Positions 50,315 to 61,135 of a stretch of 64,000 nucleotides of DNA are shown one piece after another; the first letter of the stretch is position 1, and the number at the start of each line of letters is the position of its first letter. The position numbers and the translations under genes are program-made. This stretch comes from Dermatophagoides farinae. Its lineage: Eukaryota > Arthropoda > Arachnida > Sarcoptiformes > Pyroglyphidae. Location of the stretch: positions 4,217,501-4,281,500 of the forward strand of contig NC_134683.1 in NCBI RefSeq assembly GCF_024713945.1, in the 5' to 3' direction. Below the pieces are notes generated by a model, which did no database searches, was not told the DNA's origin, and was given only the letters and a program-made list of their open reading frames with translations.

Positions 50315-50944
50315 ATGGATAATAAGAATGGTGGTGGCCACCATGAACAACAAGAGCCAATAATTCGATTTAGTGAATTACGTGATGCACTGATTGGCCC
50401 GTATAGACGTCGTGAAAATATGGTGGTTCCAAATGGTTATCTGGGTGCCGAACCATTAAAACCGGACAATCAACGAATGGTAGAAAGATTTTTTGAAAGT
50501 TGTGCTTTCAAAACAACGCTCAGCTGTGTTGCTGGTTTTGGCCTAGGTGCAGCAATCGGTCTTTTCACGGCCAGTGTTGGTCCTGAATTGGCACCAGTGA
50601 ATGAACGTACACAAACTGTACGTGAAGTATTGCGTGAAATGAAATCCAAATCATTGTCATATGCAAAGAATTTTGCCATGTTGGGCGCAATGTTTTCCGC
50701 TACCGAATGTGCTATCGAATCGGTAAGTTTAATTTTATTTTTTTTTTCATCATTAATCAATATTCTGATTAACATTGTCATTGATTCATTGAAGTATCGA
50801 GCAAAAAAAGATTGGAAAAATGGTACAATGGCTGGTGGAGTTGTTGGTGGTATGATCGGATTACGAGCCGGTATCAAAGGTGGTATATTTGGTGCTGCTG
50901 GTTTTGCTGCATTTTCCACTCTTATCGAATATTATCTAGATTAA
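50315..50944 (+). CDS. Tim22: Mitochondrial inner membrane translocase subunit Tim22
   Basis: join(50315..50722,50795..50944), 185 aa. The Tim17/22/23 fold is shown by glycine-rich helices: SCVAGFGLGAAIGLFTASVG, NFAMLGAMFSATECAIES, KNGTMAGGVVGGMIGLRAG and KGGIFGAAGFAAFSTLIEYY. YRAKKDWKN is the conserved Tim22 segment just before the third helix. It forms the channel of the TIM22 complex that inserts carrier proteins into the inner membrane. The 72-bp intron is a multiple of three and stop-free, so the unspliced frame is also open (209 aa), but it would insert 24 hydrophobic residues between ES and YRAKKDW. AATAAA lies at 50979-50984. The gene converges on the myosin gene, with 265 bp between stops. 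Confidence 0.93.
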   Translation: MDNKNGGGHHEQQEPIIRFSELRDALIGPYRRRENMVVPNGYLGAEPLKPDNQRMVERFFESCAFKTTLSCVAGFGLGAAIGLFTASVGPELAPVNERTQTVREVLREMKSKSLSYAKNFAMLGAMFSATECAIESVSLILFFFSSLINILINIVIDSLKYRAKKDWKNGTMAGGVVGGMIGLRAGIKGGIFGAAGFAAFSTLIEYYLD

Positions 50945-51209
50945 CGTTTTATGTTTTATCAATCAATCAATTGTTGTAAATAAAATTTATTTTCATTCAA
51001 TTTTTGTAGTAATTTTATCTGATTAATAAAAACTTTTTGTTAATATGTGTTGTACATATCAATCAATAAAATAAAAATTTAAGATACATGCAAATTCAAG
51101 AAGCTCTTTGAATATATATAGAAAAAAATTGATGATGAATAAAATAACGACATTGTTGGACTAGCATGATAATAATAATAATAATAACGATAAGACATAG
51201 CCATTTAGT

Positions 51210-54200
51210 TCAAACCGATAAAGATGTTGCAATCTAATTATGTGTGATTGAAAAAAAATGATCCATTTATAAATTTGATAAATATTCATAATGCTTACCA
51301 CTTGTAATTGACCATCTTTTCGTTTCATAATTTCATAACGATGACCATCGACAAATTGTATTTGACCTTTTTTACCATTTGACATTTGATGTTCAATCAT
51401 ATGACCATCATCGATGGACAATTTATCCTGACCAGCGAATGCGGAAAATTTGGTCAATAATTCAATCAGTCTAGGATGACATTCCAAAATGAGATCGCCC
51501 TATGCAGAAAGAAAAATGTAAAAATTTTCAACTATACATAGAGCTAGGGCAACAAACCTTTTCCTTTTTCATTATGGGTATCCGTACGATGAATAATCCA
51601 TCGCTATGGCTACTGGTGACCATTTTGATCATACTAAGTGATAACGATTCTTTCATTGTTAGGGTGGTTTTTTTCACCTCTAGCAAATAGAACCGTTTAT
51701 TGGTTATGACCAACATTCGTGGTCGACAATTATAACCACGGCGATCGTATTTATTGACCATCGTACAATACTGAGTTTTTTCATCATCAACTTTAAATTT
51801 CATTTCGAAAATATTGCGTCGCATTTCGTCCATTCGACCATCTATTAGTGTAGATAAAAAGATTCGAATCAATTTAGCCATCCAATAAAGAATAGGATAC
51901 ACACTTACCAAGACGATTCGATTCGAATGGTTCGGGAATGCTTACCACATAAGATTGTTTTTTATTCTTAAACAAACTTTCAGCCAATACTTTTTCCTGT
52001 AACACTTCTTTACGTTTGGGCGTAATAGCCAGACAATAACGACGAGCCAACCATTGTTTATGCATATTACATAACAATCGTGATGTTTCCCGGCAACAAA
52101 TCGGTGCCATTTGCCATCGGTGTTTTATAATCGAAGATGGCAGTGATTCACTAAGTGTTGTGAGCCAATGAATTTTCACTTGCCGTACAAACTATTCAAA
52201 ACATAAAAGTTGTAAATCAAATTCATACAACAACAAAAAATGATTTGTAATATAAACCTTTTGATTGAATTGATTCGGTGGTCCGTTTCGGGTGATAAAA
52301 CCTTTAATGAATGCTCGAATCTGATGTGCTGCATGACGTCTTCGATGATAATTTTGTATAGCGAGATAACGACGAATATTTGTCTGCAATGCAATAACCG
52401 ATTTTCGAATTTTTTTGTATTGTTCCTTTGTATGCCATCCACGATATAAGGGCTTGAATTCGTGTAGCAAGAACATGTTTGTGCTGTTGAAATGCATCTT
52501 CGATTCGAAACAAACTTTGAGGAGATCGAATGAAAATTTTAGTCAAACCCATTCGGTATTCATCTGCTTTGAATCCAAAATGATCGACTAGCTCTTGGAC
52601 ACCATCTCGAAATGATCCTCGATAATAAGGCCAAGTCTTCGGACAAAGACATTTATAACGTTCAAGGAAATCATTAAAATTACGACGATAAGCAAACCCT
52701 GCCCGTCTAACACGAAGATTTTCCATAAGGCCTAAATATTGAATTTGATGACGGACGATTTGATCGTCGAAAAATTTGCTTCGTTGAAAATTATTTGGCT
52801 TTATACAACGAATATACCATGGTTGTTTAGAGGATAGTAATGACATTAAATCGGATAGACTTTGTCGAAATTGTGTGGCTGTAGTAGTTGGCCGCCGATG
52901 AATTGATAATTCATCATGACCAAACAATTGTTTGATAATGGGATGATTGGATGAACACATGGTCTTTTTCAGATCACGATACAGTAGATCATTATTTTTA
53001 TCTATGAATCCATCAATCTCATAATCAACATTGCCGGCATAATGAGTAATTCGAAATTGATTCATCTCATGACCAATCATTCCATTTTGACGATTGTTTT
53101 TCGAATGATATTGTCGCACTGTACAATAATGTGGATGACCGGAAATATTTTCATCCAATTTCGCCAAAAAAGTCAAATCAGTAGGATCACCTGGACGTAA
53201 ACATTCTTCATCCAAAAAGGCAATGATTCCACGATGTTTTTCTTCAATTAGATCACAAATGATTTGATTATTGAAATATTCGACCGGTTCCCACTAAATA
53301 TTTGAAAAAATGAATAACTCAATGATAAATGATCGGCAAAACACTTACCTCAATCTGTTCTCGTCGATATTCTTCCTGTTCTTGTTTGAGCGTCAATTCA
53401 ATAAACAATTGTTGAAGTTTTTCATTACAATAATTGATGCAAAATTGTTCGAAATTATTTCTTTCAAATATTTCAAATCCATAAATGTCAAGTAATCCCA
53501 TTACTGTTTTACGTTTATCTTGTCGTCGTTTCGAATGCAAAGAATTGTTGAGTCTTGATACAAGCCATACGAATAGCCGTTGATAAATGGCTTTAGCCAA
53601 TGCATCTCGAGCATAGATAGCCTGATCACGTGTCAATCCGGTCATCATCATTTCATCTCTGGCTTCGATCGTACGATTAACCAATGCTTGTTTGAGCAAT
53701 TCAACATCACATTGTAATAATTTACTTATTGTCATCACTGGTTTCATATTCGATATGATAGTTTTGCCATCATCTTCATCGAAAAATCCAACATTACCTA
53801 GATGTAGAATAGCAGCAATGATGGCAAACATTCCCTGTTCATCTTCGTCGCTAAAATCAAACATTTTCAAAGCATTTCGAATTATATCGAATTTATCACA
53901 ATCCACTTGGTAATCGTCATCAGCATTTTGATTCAAATAAAAATAATTTTGTGGATCACGACGAAGACTGAATTCTGTTAGCATTTGATCGGACGATCCT
54001 CGAAGTAACAGGTAGAAAATATGAAAATTCTGTTCATTCTTACTCTGATATACGACACGAGATTTTTCCAACAAATAAATGTTTATATGACCAGCTAATG
54101 GATGTCCGAGATAATCGAATTCAACATCCATGTATTTACCGAATCGGCTTGAATTATTATTGTGACTAGTTTTAGCATTACCAAATGCTTCAAGTACTGG

Positions 54201-54754
54201 ATTTGAAAACAATAATTTATTATTGATCTCTTTGATATTATGTTCCGATCGGCTAGTCACACTAGACAAATATTCGAGAATCTTTTTCGATGCTTCGGTT
54301 TTACCAGCACCACTTTCACCTGAAATCAATATACATTGATCACGAGCTTCATCTACCATTACACGAAATGAGGCATCAGCAATGGCAAATCTATAGAGAA
54401 GGATAATGATGACATATCGTTACTTTGAAATAAAAATAGACTTACATGTGCGGTGAAAGTTGATAAAAATTGAAATTGGCATAACTTTGTTTGTAACTAT
54501 CATTATAGATTGGTAATTCTCTATATGGATTGATTGAAATAAGAACCTGGCCAATGCATGTCTGTGTGAACAAAAAAAAATACGAACGATTAGATCAATT
54601 TATAATTACATTTTGGCCAAAAAAAACTTACATAGATAATATCTTCATTAAATCGTTTTCGTAGATTATTTAAAAACAATTCACAATCACGATAATCATC
54701 AAGTAAAACACAATCATCAACACCGACACGATCACGTTGATGAAGATTTTCCAT
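51210..54754 (-). CDS. Class I unconventional myosin (Myo1D/Myo31DF-like), with an apparent frame break
   Basis: Eight exons: complement(join(51210..51233,51299..51499,51558..51841,51909..52191,52258..53293,53349..54390,54446..54561,54632..54754)), about 1035 aa. Motor: P-loop GESGAGKTEASKK (residues 104-116), switch I NNNSSRFGKYM, switch II LLDIYGFEIF, and WYIRCIKPNN. IQ region: RIQALYRGWHTKEQYKKI then further basic repeats. Tail: a TH1 membrane-binding domain (RPRMLVITNKRFYLLE) and no SH3, so it is a short-tail class I myosin. TH1 tails bind acidic lipids; the fly relative Myo31DF sets left-right asymmetry. Oddity: exon 4 has one base too many. The frame reading RIQAL must shift by one to read YRGWHTKEQY, at about 52445-52450 inside the first IQ motif. 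All other joints are clean, so it is an assembly indel or a recent lesion. Confidence 0.92.
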
Positions 54755-54841
54755 GGTTTTTTTTCCAAAAAAAAAAAATTCGAATTCAAAAACAAACGTC
54801 GTCTATGAATGAGATCAAATTCCAGAATTCCGTTCCAAAAT

Positions 54842-54848
54842 CTTTATA
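54842..54848 (-). promoter_or_regulatory. Possible TATA box of the myosin I gene
   Basis: TATAAAG on the minus strand, 88 bp before the ATG at 54754; it would give a start near 54815. The surrounding sequence is A/T-rich, so this could be chance. Confidence 0.3.
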
Positions 54849-56758
54849 TTTGTTTGTTTTTCGTGGCCAAAATAAACGAAAAATATTTATTTGTTTTTTT
54901 TATAATAATCAAAAATGTTATAAATAAAAACCAACACCCACACCTTAAAAAAATTGGCAAAATAAAAATCCGTTTAGACAACTACAATCATGACAATCAC
55001 CATCATCACTGCGAAATGTTGTCTCAAGTTTAAACAGAAAAAAAATCATCAATCTAACCTTGTAAGACCAAAAAAAAAGTTGTGACAATAAAACAACGGG
55101 TTATTAGATATTTGTCGCCAATAGACAAAAAAAATAGACATGCAAAAATAGAGAGAGAGAGAAATAGGAGCAAAAATTATCTGAAAATTGTTGTCATATC
55201 CTGTATTCATAAGCTAATTGCGTTTGTGTGTGCATGTGTGGATGGCGCATTCTTCTAACACTCAAAATTACCATTATCATCCATTCATTTTATACTGGTA
55301 AAAAAAAGTAATCATTATGTACAATAACAACAGCAACAACAAGTGGTAATTAGGTGAGATATACAATGATGATGATGACGATGATGAGTTGTAATAATTT
55401 TTCTATTAATCATCATCATCATTATTGATGATAGAAAGCTTATTTGTTGTTGTTGTTGCTGCTGCTGCTGCATAGCAACATTCTGATTAGAAAACAATTC
55501 ATTCCATTCAATATAGAATAAATATAAATGGAAAGAAGAGCTATATACTCATATAATATTAATTTAAATACAATCATCATTATCATTATTTAGGCAGGAT
55601 ATGAAAACAAGTTTGTTATTGATAATAAAAAAAATTAAATTGGTCATGATTTTTATTAAGATCATATCATATATACTTACATTATTACATTAGTTGTCGA
55701 CCAAATGAATGATGATAATTTTCAATTAATAAAACAAATATATTCAAATATAGAATCATTATTATTGCACTTGTGTAGCGAAACATTCGAATCGAATGTT
55801 TGAATCGAATCATTGATTGTAATGATGACCATTACATTCAAAATGGCATACACAAATACATAATTGGCGACCAAAGTTTTTGTTCCCAACAAAAAAAAAA
55901 AAAAATAGAGACTGACCTATGATGGTTTGTTTGTTATTGATGTTGATTTATTACTGGACAACAATAATGAATCATATAAATTCTTAGAAGAAACGGCGGG
56001 GTAACTATGGACAACAACACAAACAAACAAACAAACAAAAAACACAAAGAAACACACACACAGACACACAAAGCAAGTTATTAAATGAATTTCATTTCAT
56101 TTTTTTTTTCATTTCAATGAATTGGGCGCACATGGAGTTTATTTTTTTTTCATATGAATTTTACTTCGAAAAACCGAAACACACACAAAGCAAACATGCA
56201 ACATGAGATATATATAGTAAAAAATGCTGTCTGTTGAACTTTTACGTAATCAATCGGATGATGATAATTCTAATTAGTCTGATCACATTATGACCATTAC
56301 TCTGTTATTATTCTATTTATGGCCATAAAAGTATACTACTATTATTTTTTTAATACAATCATTCATCACTACCGTTAGCATTTAACGTATACAAAAACAT
56401 TTAACTATTGTGACCATTTTGGAAATTTAAACGTAACATCATCTATCGAATCATTGAATGGTTGGTTGCATTTTGGTTTTTTTTTCTGTTGATGACTTGT
56501 AGAATCATCATGAATACAGATGTTTTGATGATGATGATGATGATCGGCTATTTTTGTTCCATCTTATAAGAATTTCTTTCCACTTGTGTGGGTGGGTTCT
56601 GAATATTTATCAATGAGTGCCAATTCCGATATTTTATTTGTGAAAGAATTTCATTCATTCATTCATTAAAGTAAAAACTGTGCGATTTAATTAATTTATG
56701 TGACATATCGAATGTAAAAGATAAAAAAAATAATGATGATTCGAAAAAATAAATCTAG
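54849..56758. other. Intergenic between divergent myosin I and anoctamin genes
   Basis: It holds poly-A/T, CA runs, CAA and GAT repeats and no conserved coding sequence. It probably contains the promoter and a first exon of the anoctamin gene, because the recognised anoctamin reading frame opens right after an acceptor-like TCTAG ending at 56758. Confidence 0.45.
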
Positions 56759-59159
56759 TCATCATATGATGATGATGATGATGAAAATGAACAACAACAA
56801 CAGCAAAAATATTCAGTGCATGACAATGATCTATTGTTTATCGATTTACCCATCAATCATTATCAAACATCTGCATCATTTGTTATGATATTGAATCGAC
56901 AAGCACCGATCAAAACAAAACGATGGTTAATATCATTATTACAAGAAAATCATTTGAATTTATCGATAATCGATCTAGATAATCAACACAGGCAATCATC
57001 ATCATCATTGCCTGAAGATCTTATATTATTAATTAGTTGTTCGGAAAAACTGTTGGAAGAAAATGCTAATCATGTTTATAAACAATTGAAACGTCAACAT
57101 TTGAAACAACCGGATGATTTGAATAAATTGAATACGGCGGAAAAACAACGTATTTTATATGATTGGATCCGACGAATTTGTTCGACCAATCGAACGTCGA
57201 TTGTTGGCTTGCCCGATGTTACACTTTATCCTGGACAATCAATAATTGAAATTTGTTGCTACCAAAAAGTGATTACACATTATTTTCCTTTACATGATTA
57301 TGAACATTTGGAAAATTTACGATCCAATTATTGTGTCAGCTTTAGCCACAATATAGGTAATTTTTAAAATGATCATAAATCAGATGTTCACATATATAAT
57401 TCTGCTTTTATTCTCATATTCAGATTATGTTCGTAATTATTTTGGTGAAATGATTGGATTCTATTTTGCTTTTCTCAACTATTATCGTGATATGTTTTGT
57501 TTGGCCACTATTGTCTATCTAATCAGCTGTCTATTACATATTCCAAATGAATTATACACGATAATCATATGTTTTGGTTCATTTGTATTCATAAAAATGT
57601 GGAAACGTTTTGCTAAACGTTTAGCATTTGATTGGGGTACAATCGATTTGATTGAATTGGAAAAAGCAAGGCCAGCTTTTCGTAGTAAAGGAATGCGTAT
57701 GGATCCAACCACCGAAGAAATGGTTCCATATTATCCAATAACAAAAACCTGGTGTAAAGAATATTTCATTTCCGTACCATTCGTTATTGTATGTCTATAT
57801 CTTTCATTTGAATTAATGTGTATTTATTTCGATTGTGAAGATTGGATGGCTAGCCATTATAATGAAGATCCATCCATATTGAATTTTATATTTTGTTTCG
57901 TACCAAGTATTGTTTATGCAGTGATTGTTATGTTTATGAATCATTTGTATATTGTAGCTGCAACCAGATTGAATAATTATGGTAAGTAATCGTGAATAAA
58001 CAGTAAAAAAAAGTTTTCATTGTCAAATGATCAAATCAAATAGAAAATCATAAAACACAAGAATCACATGAAAATCATTTAATCGTCAAATTGGTTCTGG
58101 TAAGTTGTACAAATCAAACAACAATTTGATATATTTAATTTAACATTCTTTTTTTTCGTTGATTAGTTTGAATTTTTCAACAATTTCATCTGTCTTTTCT
58201 ATATTGCTTTCTATATGAAAGATATGGACATGTTGAGATATGTAAGTTTTCTTTTTTGTTTTGTTTCCAGAAATTCATTTTTTTTCTCATCCATTGATCA
58301 TGTATTAGACACTGATAACAATGTTGACTGTGAATAAAACGGTGGAAAATTTTCTCGAAGTATTCATACCAATGTTTTTGATTTATCGAAATGATCCGAA
58401 AAAATTATTTGGTCAATCTTCAAACAAATCACAGTGGCAGCAACAGATTTATGATGAAAAAAATCTTTATATCTATGAGGTAATATTTGAAATTTAGCCT
58501 GCTAAAATTATCTCTGATTACCTCTTTTCATAATCATTTAGCATACGTATTATGATTGTCTTGAATTATTCATCCAATATGGTTATGCTTTTCTATTCAT
58601 ATCGATTTGGCCATGGGCACCACTTGTTGCCGCAATCAACAGTGTTATGGAAGTTCGTATGGATGCTGCTAAATTGGTGTATTGTAAACGGCGTCCATTT
58701 CAGAAATCAATGAAATCGATAAATAATGCATGGATTGTAAATTTTTTTTTAAATGTAGATTATTTATTCCAGAATAATGTTTTTTTTTGTAATATTTACA
58801 GAAATCATTCGAAGTTCTTTCCATCATTATTGTGATTTCAAATTTTCTAACATTGGAATTAGTATCCGATCAGGTTCAATTGTTGGGTTTTTATTTCAAT
58901 CTTTCAACTTTTAAACTTGTCGTCTATGCTGAAGTAAGAGAATTTGATTGATTGTTGTACGAATTGACATTTGATGATGAAAATGATTTTTTTTTTGTTT
59001 TCGTAGCACATTTTTCTTACAATAGTATTGATTTTCTGGTACGTAGTACCAGATATTCCACGTGATGTTCATCATCGATTAAATCGGCGAAAATATTTAC
59101 AATTGACTACCGCCAGCACCACCACCACCATTGCCAGTCAAGACAAAAAGCTCGATTAA
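56759..59159 (+). CDS. Anoctamin-10 type TMEM16 membrane protein
   Basis: Eight exons seen: join(56759..57356,57424..57981,58044..58099,58167..58241,58309..58479,58542..58736,58802..58933,59007..59159). All splice phases agree. The cytoplasmic N-terminal domain (AEKQRILYDWIRRIC, LYPGQSI, THYFPLHD) leads to the TMEM16 signature DYVRNYFGEMIGFYFAFLNY, then about ten hydrophobic segments, ENHKTQESHENHLIVKLVLFE and the late block LFIQYGYAFLFISIWPWAP. This order fits ANO10 (fly Axs), a probable phospholipid scramblase or ER contact protein. The start is unresolved: the frame is open from 56759 after TCTAG, with no ATG until 56885, which would remove the first conserved strand. A first coding exon upstream is likely. 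The stop lies 10 bp from the T-box stop on the other strand. Confidence 0.88.
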
Positions 59160-59169
59160 TCTCAGATGT

Positions 59170-60121
59170 TTAAGCTAATCTAGTTATGGTCATATCATCA
59201 GTTTGTTGTTGCTGCTGTTTTTGTTGTTGGTGTTGACGAAATCCTTTTGCAAATGGATTACTAGCTATTTTTAATTGTGTTATCTATGTGAAAATTGAAA
59301 GAAAAATTTATAATTTGTTTTTATAAACTTGAGATGTTTTTTTTTATATACCCTATGATTTTGATATGCAGTTACAGCAATAAATTGAGTTTCATTGAAA
59401 ATAAATGTTCGAAAATTTCTTTTATGATGATGATGATGATGATGATATTTTGATGTTTGTTGATCATTTGTTGTTGTTGTTGTTGTTGGCTGCTCACAAC
59501 CAATTACATGAAATCGTGGTTGATATCGATGCATTGAATTGAGAATTATCTGTATGACAAAATTTAATTAAATTCGAATTAATTAATTGACATAACTTAC
59601 ATGACCATTATCATCCAAAGGATTATTCGTAAATTTAAGACGATCAAATGCAATTGTCTGTCTCATCCATTGACCGCCTTTGGCTGATGAATCTTGATGA
59701 ACATGTATTCGTGGTGGTCCACTAGAATCAGCTTGTCCGGCAATTATCCAACTTGAGCTTTTTTTTAAAAAAAACGTGATTTAAAATTTGAAATGTTGTT
59801 ATGTCGTGAAACTTACTTGTGAAATGCATAACGATAACGTTTATCATCGGCCAAAAGGAAATCCATCATTAAAATGTAATCAGCATCAGGATTCATTCCT
59901 TTCAAACGAATCTGAAATGTTGGAAATGGACGACGGCCAGCTTTTGTTACAATCATTTCATTACCAATTTTATTAAATTCATGCCATAAACATCTAGATT
60001 CTAATGACATTTTTATTGATGAAAATTTCCAATAATCATCATAATGGTCATAATGGTCATCATTCATATTCATCATATTCATCCATGTATCAAAATGATG
60101 AACATTCGAATTTTGTTCCAT
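59170..60121 (-). CDS. T-box transcription factor, Tbx1/org-1-like
   Basis: Four exons: complement(join(59170..59283,59352..59549,59601..59757,59817..60121)), 257 aa, introns 51-68 bp. The T-box fills residues 37-236: [111 protein letters not shown] and [28 protein letters not shown] and [18 protein letters not shown] fit the Tbx1/10 group (fly org-1) best; Tbx15/18 is the alternative. A Thr/His-rich expansion sits in the variable loop before the FIFNETQF strand. Only about 36 residues precede and 21 follow the domain, so there is almost no transactivation region. Such factors pattern mesoderm and visceral muscle. The stop-to-stop distance to the anoctamin is 10 bp. Confidence 0.9.
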
Positions 60122-61135
60122 ACGTAAAGTATGTATGAAAAAAAAATGGATTTGTGTGATATATTTTCTTAGACAACCAAAACAGAATGCAGAATACGGA
60201 ATTTCGAAATGAATCGTCGTCGTTTTTCTTATTATTCATTGTGAATAAAATAACAAATAGCGATCAATACGAAAAATAATAACAACAACAACAACAACAA
60301 CAACAATTTTAATGTAAATCTAAATCAAAAAGAAAAAATTCGTTGTATCAAATGGATAGATGGATGGATGGATGGATCGATTTGCAGTAAACGTCAATCA
60401 CTTTTATAAACAAAACAAAACAAAAAAAAACAGTTTAATCCGAAATGAGACACCACGATAGATTGATTGACTATAATCTATCTATTGTCATGATCTTTCT
60501 CTTTTTTGTTAGAAATCAAAGAAAAAACATCAGGAAAACAAAACGAAACAGACAAACACACAAAACATTCCTGTTTATTTTACCCGATCACACACACACA
60601 CACATCAACAGCATTCTGGATTTAATCAAAAAAAAAAAAAAAAATCAATTCGTTTTTTTCTGTTTTATTTTGTTTTTTTTTGCCGTAACAAAAACGCGGA
60701 TAATGTTCTATAAGTGCTATTATCCTTTATATGAAAAAAGATGTGGCATCACATTCACATTCACACTCAATGATCGATTTTGAACAAATTGACTTCAACA
60801 ACAACAACAACAACAAAAAACTTCAAAACGATAAAATTGTCAAAAAAAAAAGATTAAATTGTTCATGGTTCTTTTCTATAGATGGCAGTACTGGTGTTTA
60901 AATTCAGATTCATCGATCAGTTTTTTTTTTGTTTATTTCAAATTCATTGTTGAATATTAAATATCGTATATCGTATAATAAAATAAAAAAAAAGATGACT
61001 CAACTATCCGATAAAATAAAAACATGCTCGAGTTTTGAAAAATAATAATAATAATAATTGACAGATGCACACAAAGGATAAATGAAAGAATATCCAAATA
61101 AAAAATAATTCATGACGATTGTGTTGTTGTTGTGA
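60122..61135. other. Intergenic between HIP1 and the T-box gene
   Basis: Upstream region of the T-box gene and 3' flank of HIP1 (both minus). It holds a possible minus-strand TATAAAAG at 60401-60408, an ATGG repeat near 60359-60376, CAA repeats, and TAGATGGCA at 60879-60887. No coding exon is supported. Confidence 0.5.
60401..60408 (-). promoter_or_regulatory. Possible TATA box of the T-box gene
   Basis: TATAAAAG on the minus strand, about 280 bp before the ATG at 60121. It would imply a start near 60375 and a 250-base leader that includes the CAA repeat. The match is good but the spacing cannot be tested here. Confidence 0.35.

Noticed and set aside
50315-50944. Continuous 209-residue reading of Tim22
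   Set aside because: The family alignment shows ES joined directly to YRAKKDW; the extra 24 hydrophobic residues coincide with a GTAAGT...AAG intron.
53692-53913. 73-codon plus-strand frame
   Set aside because: It is antisense to the myosin motor exon.
55315-55497. Gln/His/Cys-rich minus-strand frame
   Set aside because: It is formed by GTT and CAT repeats in the region between myosin and anoctamin.
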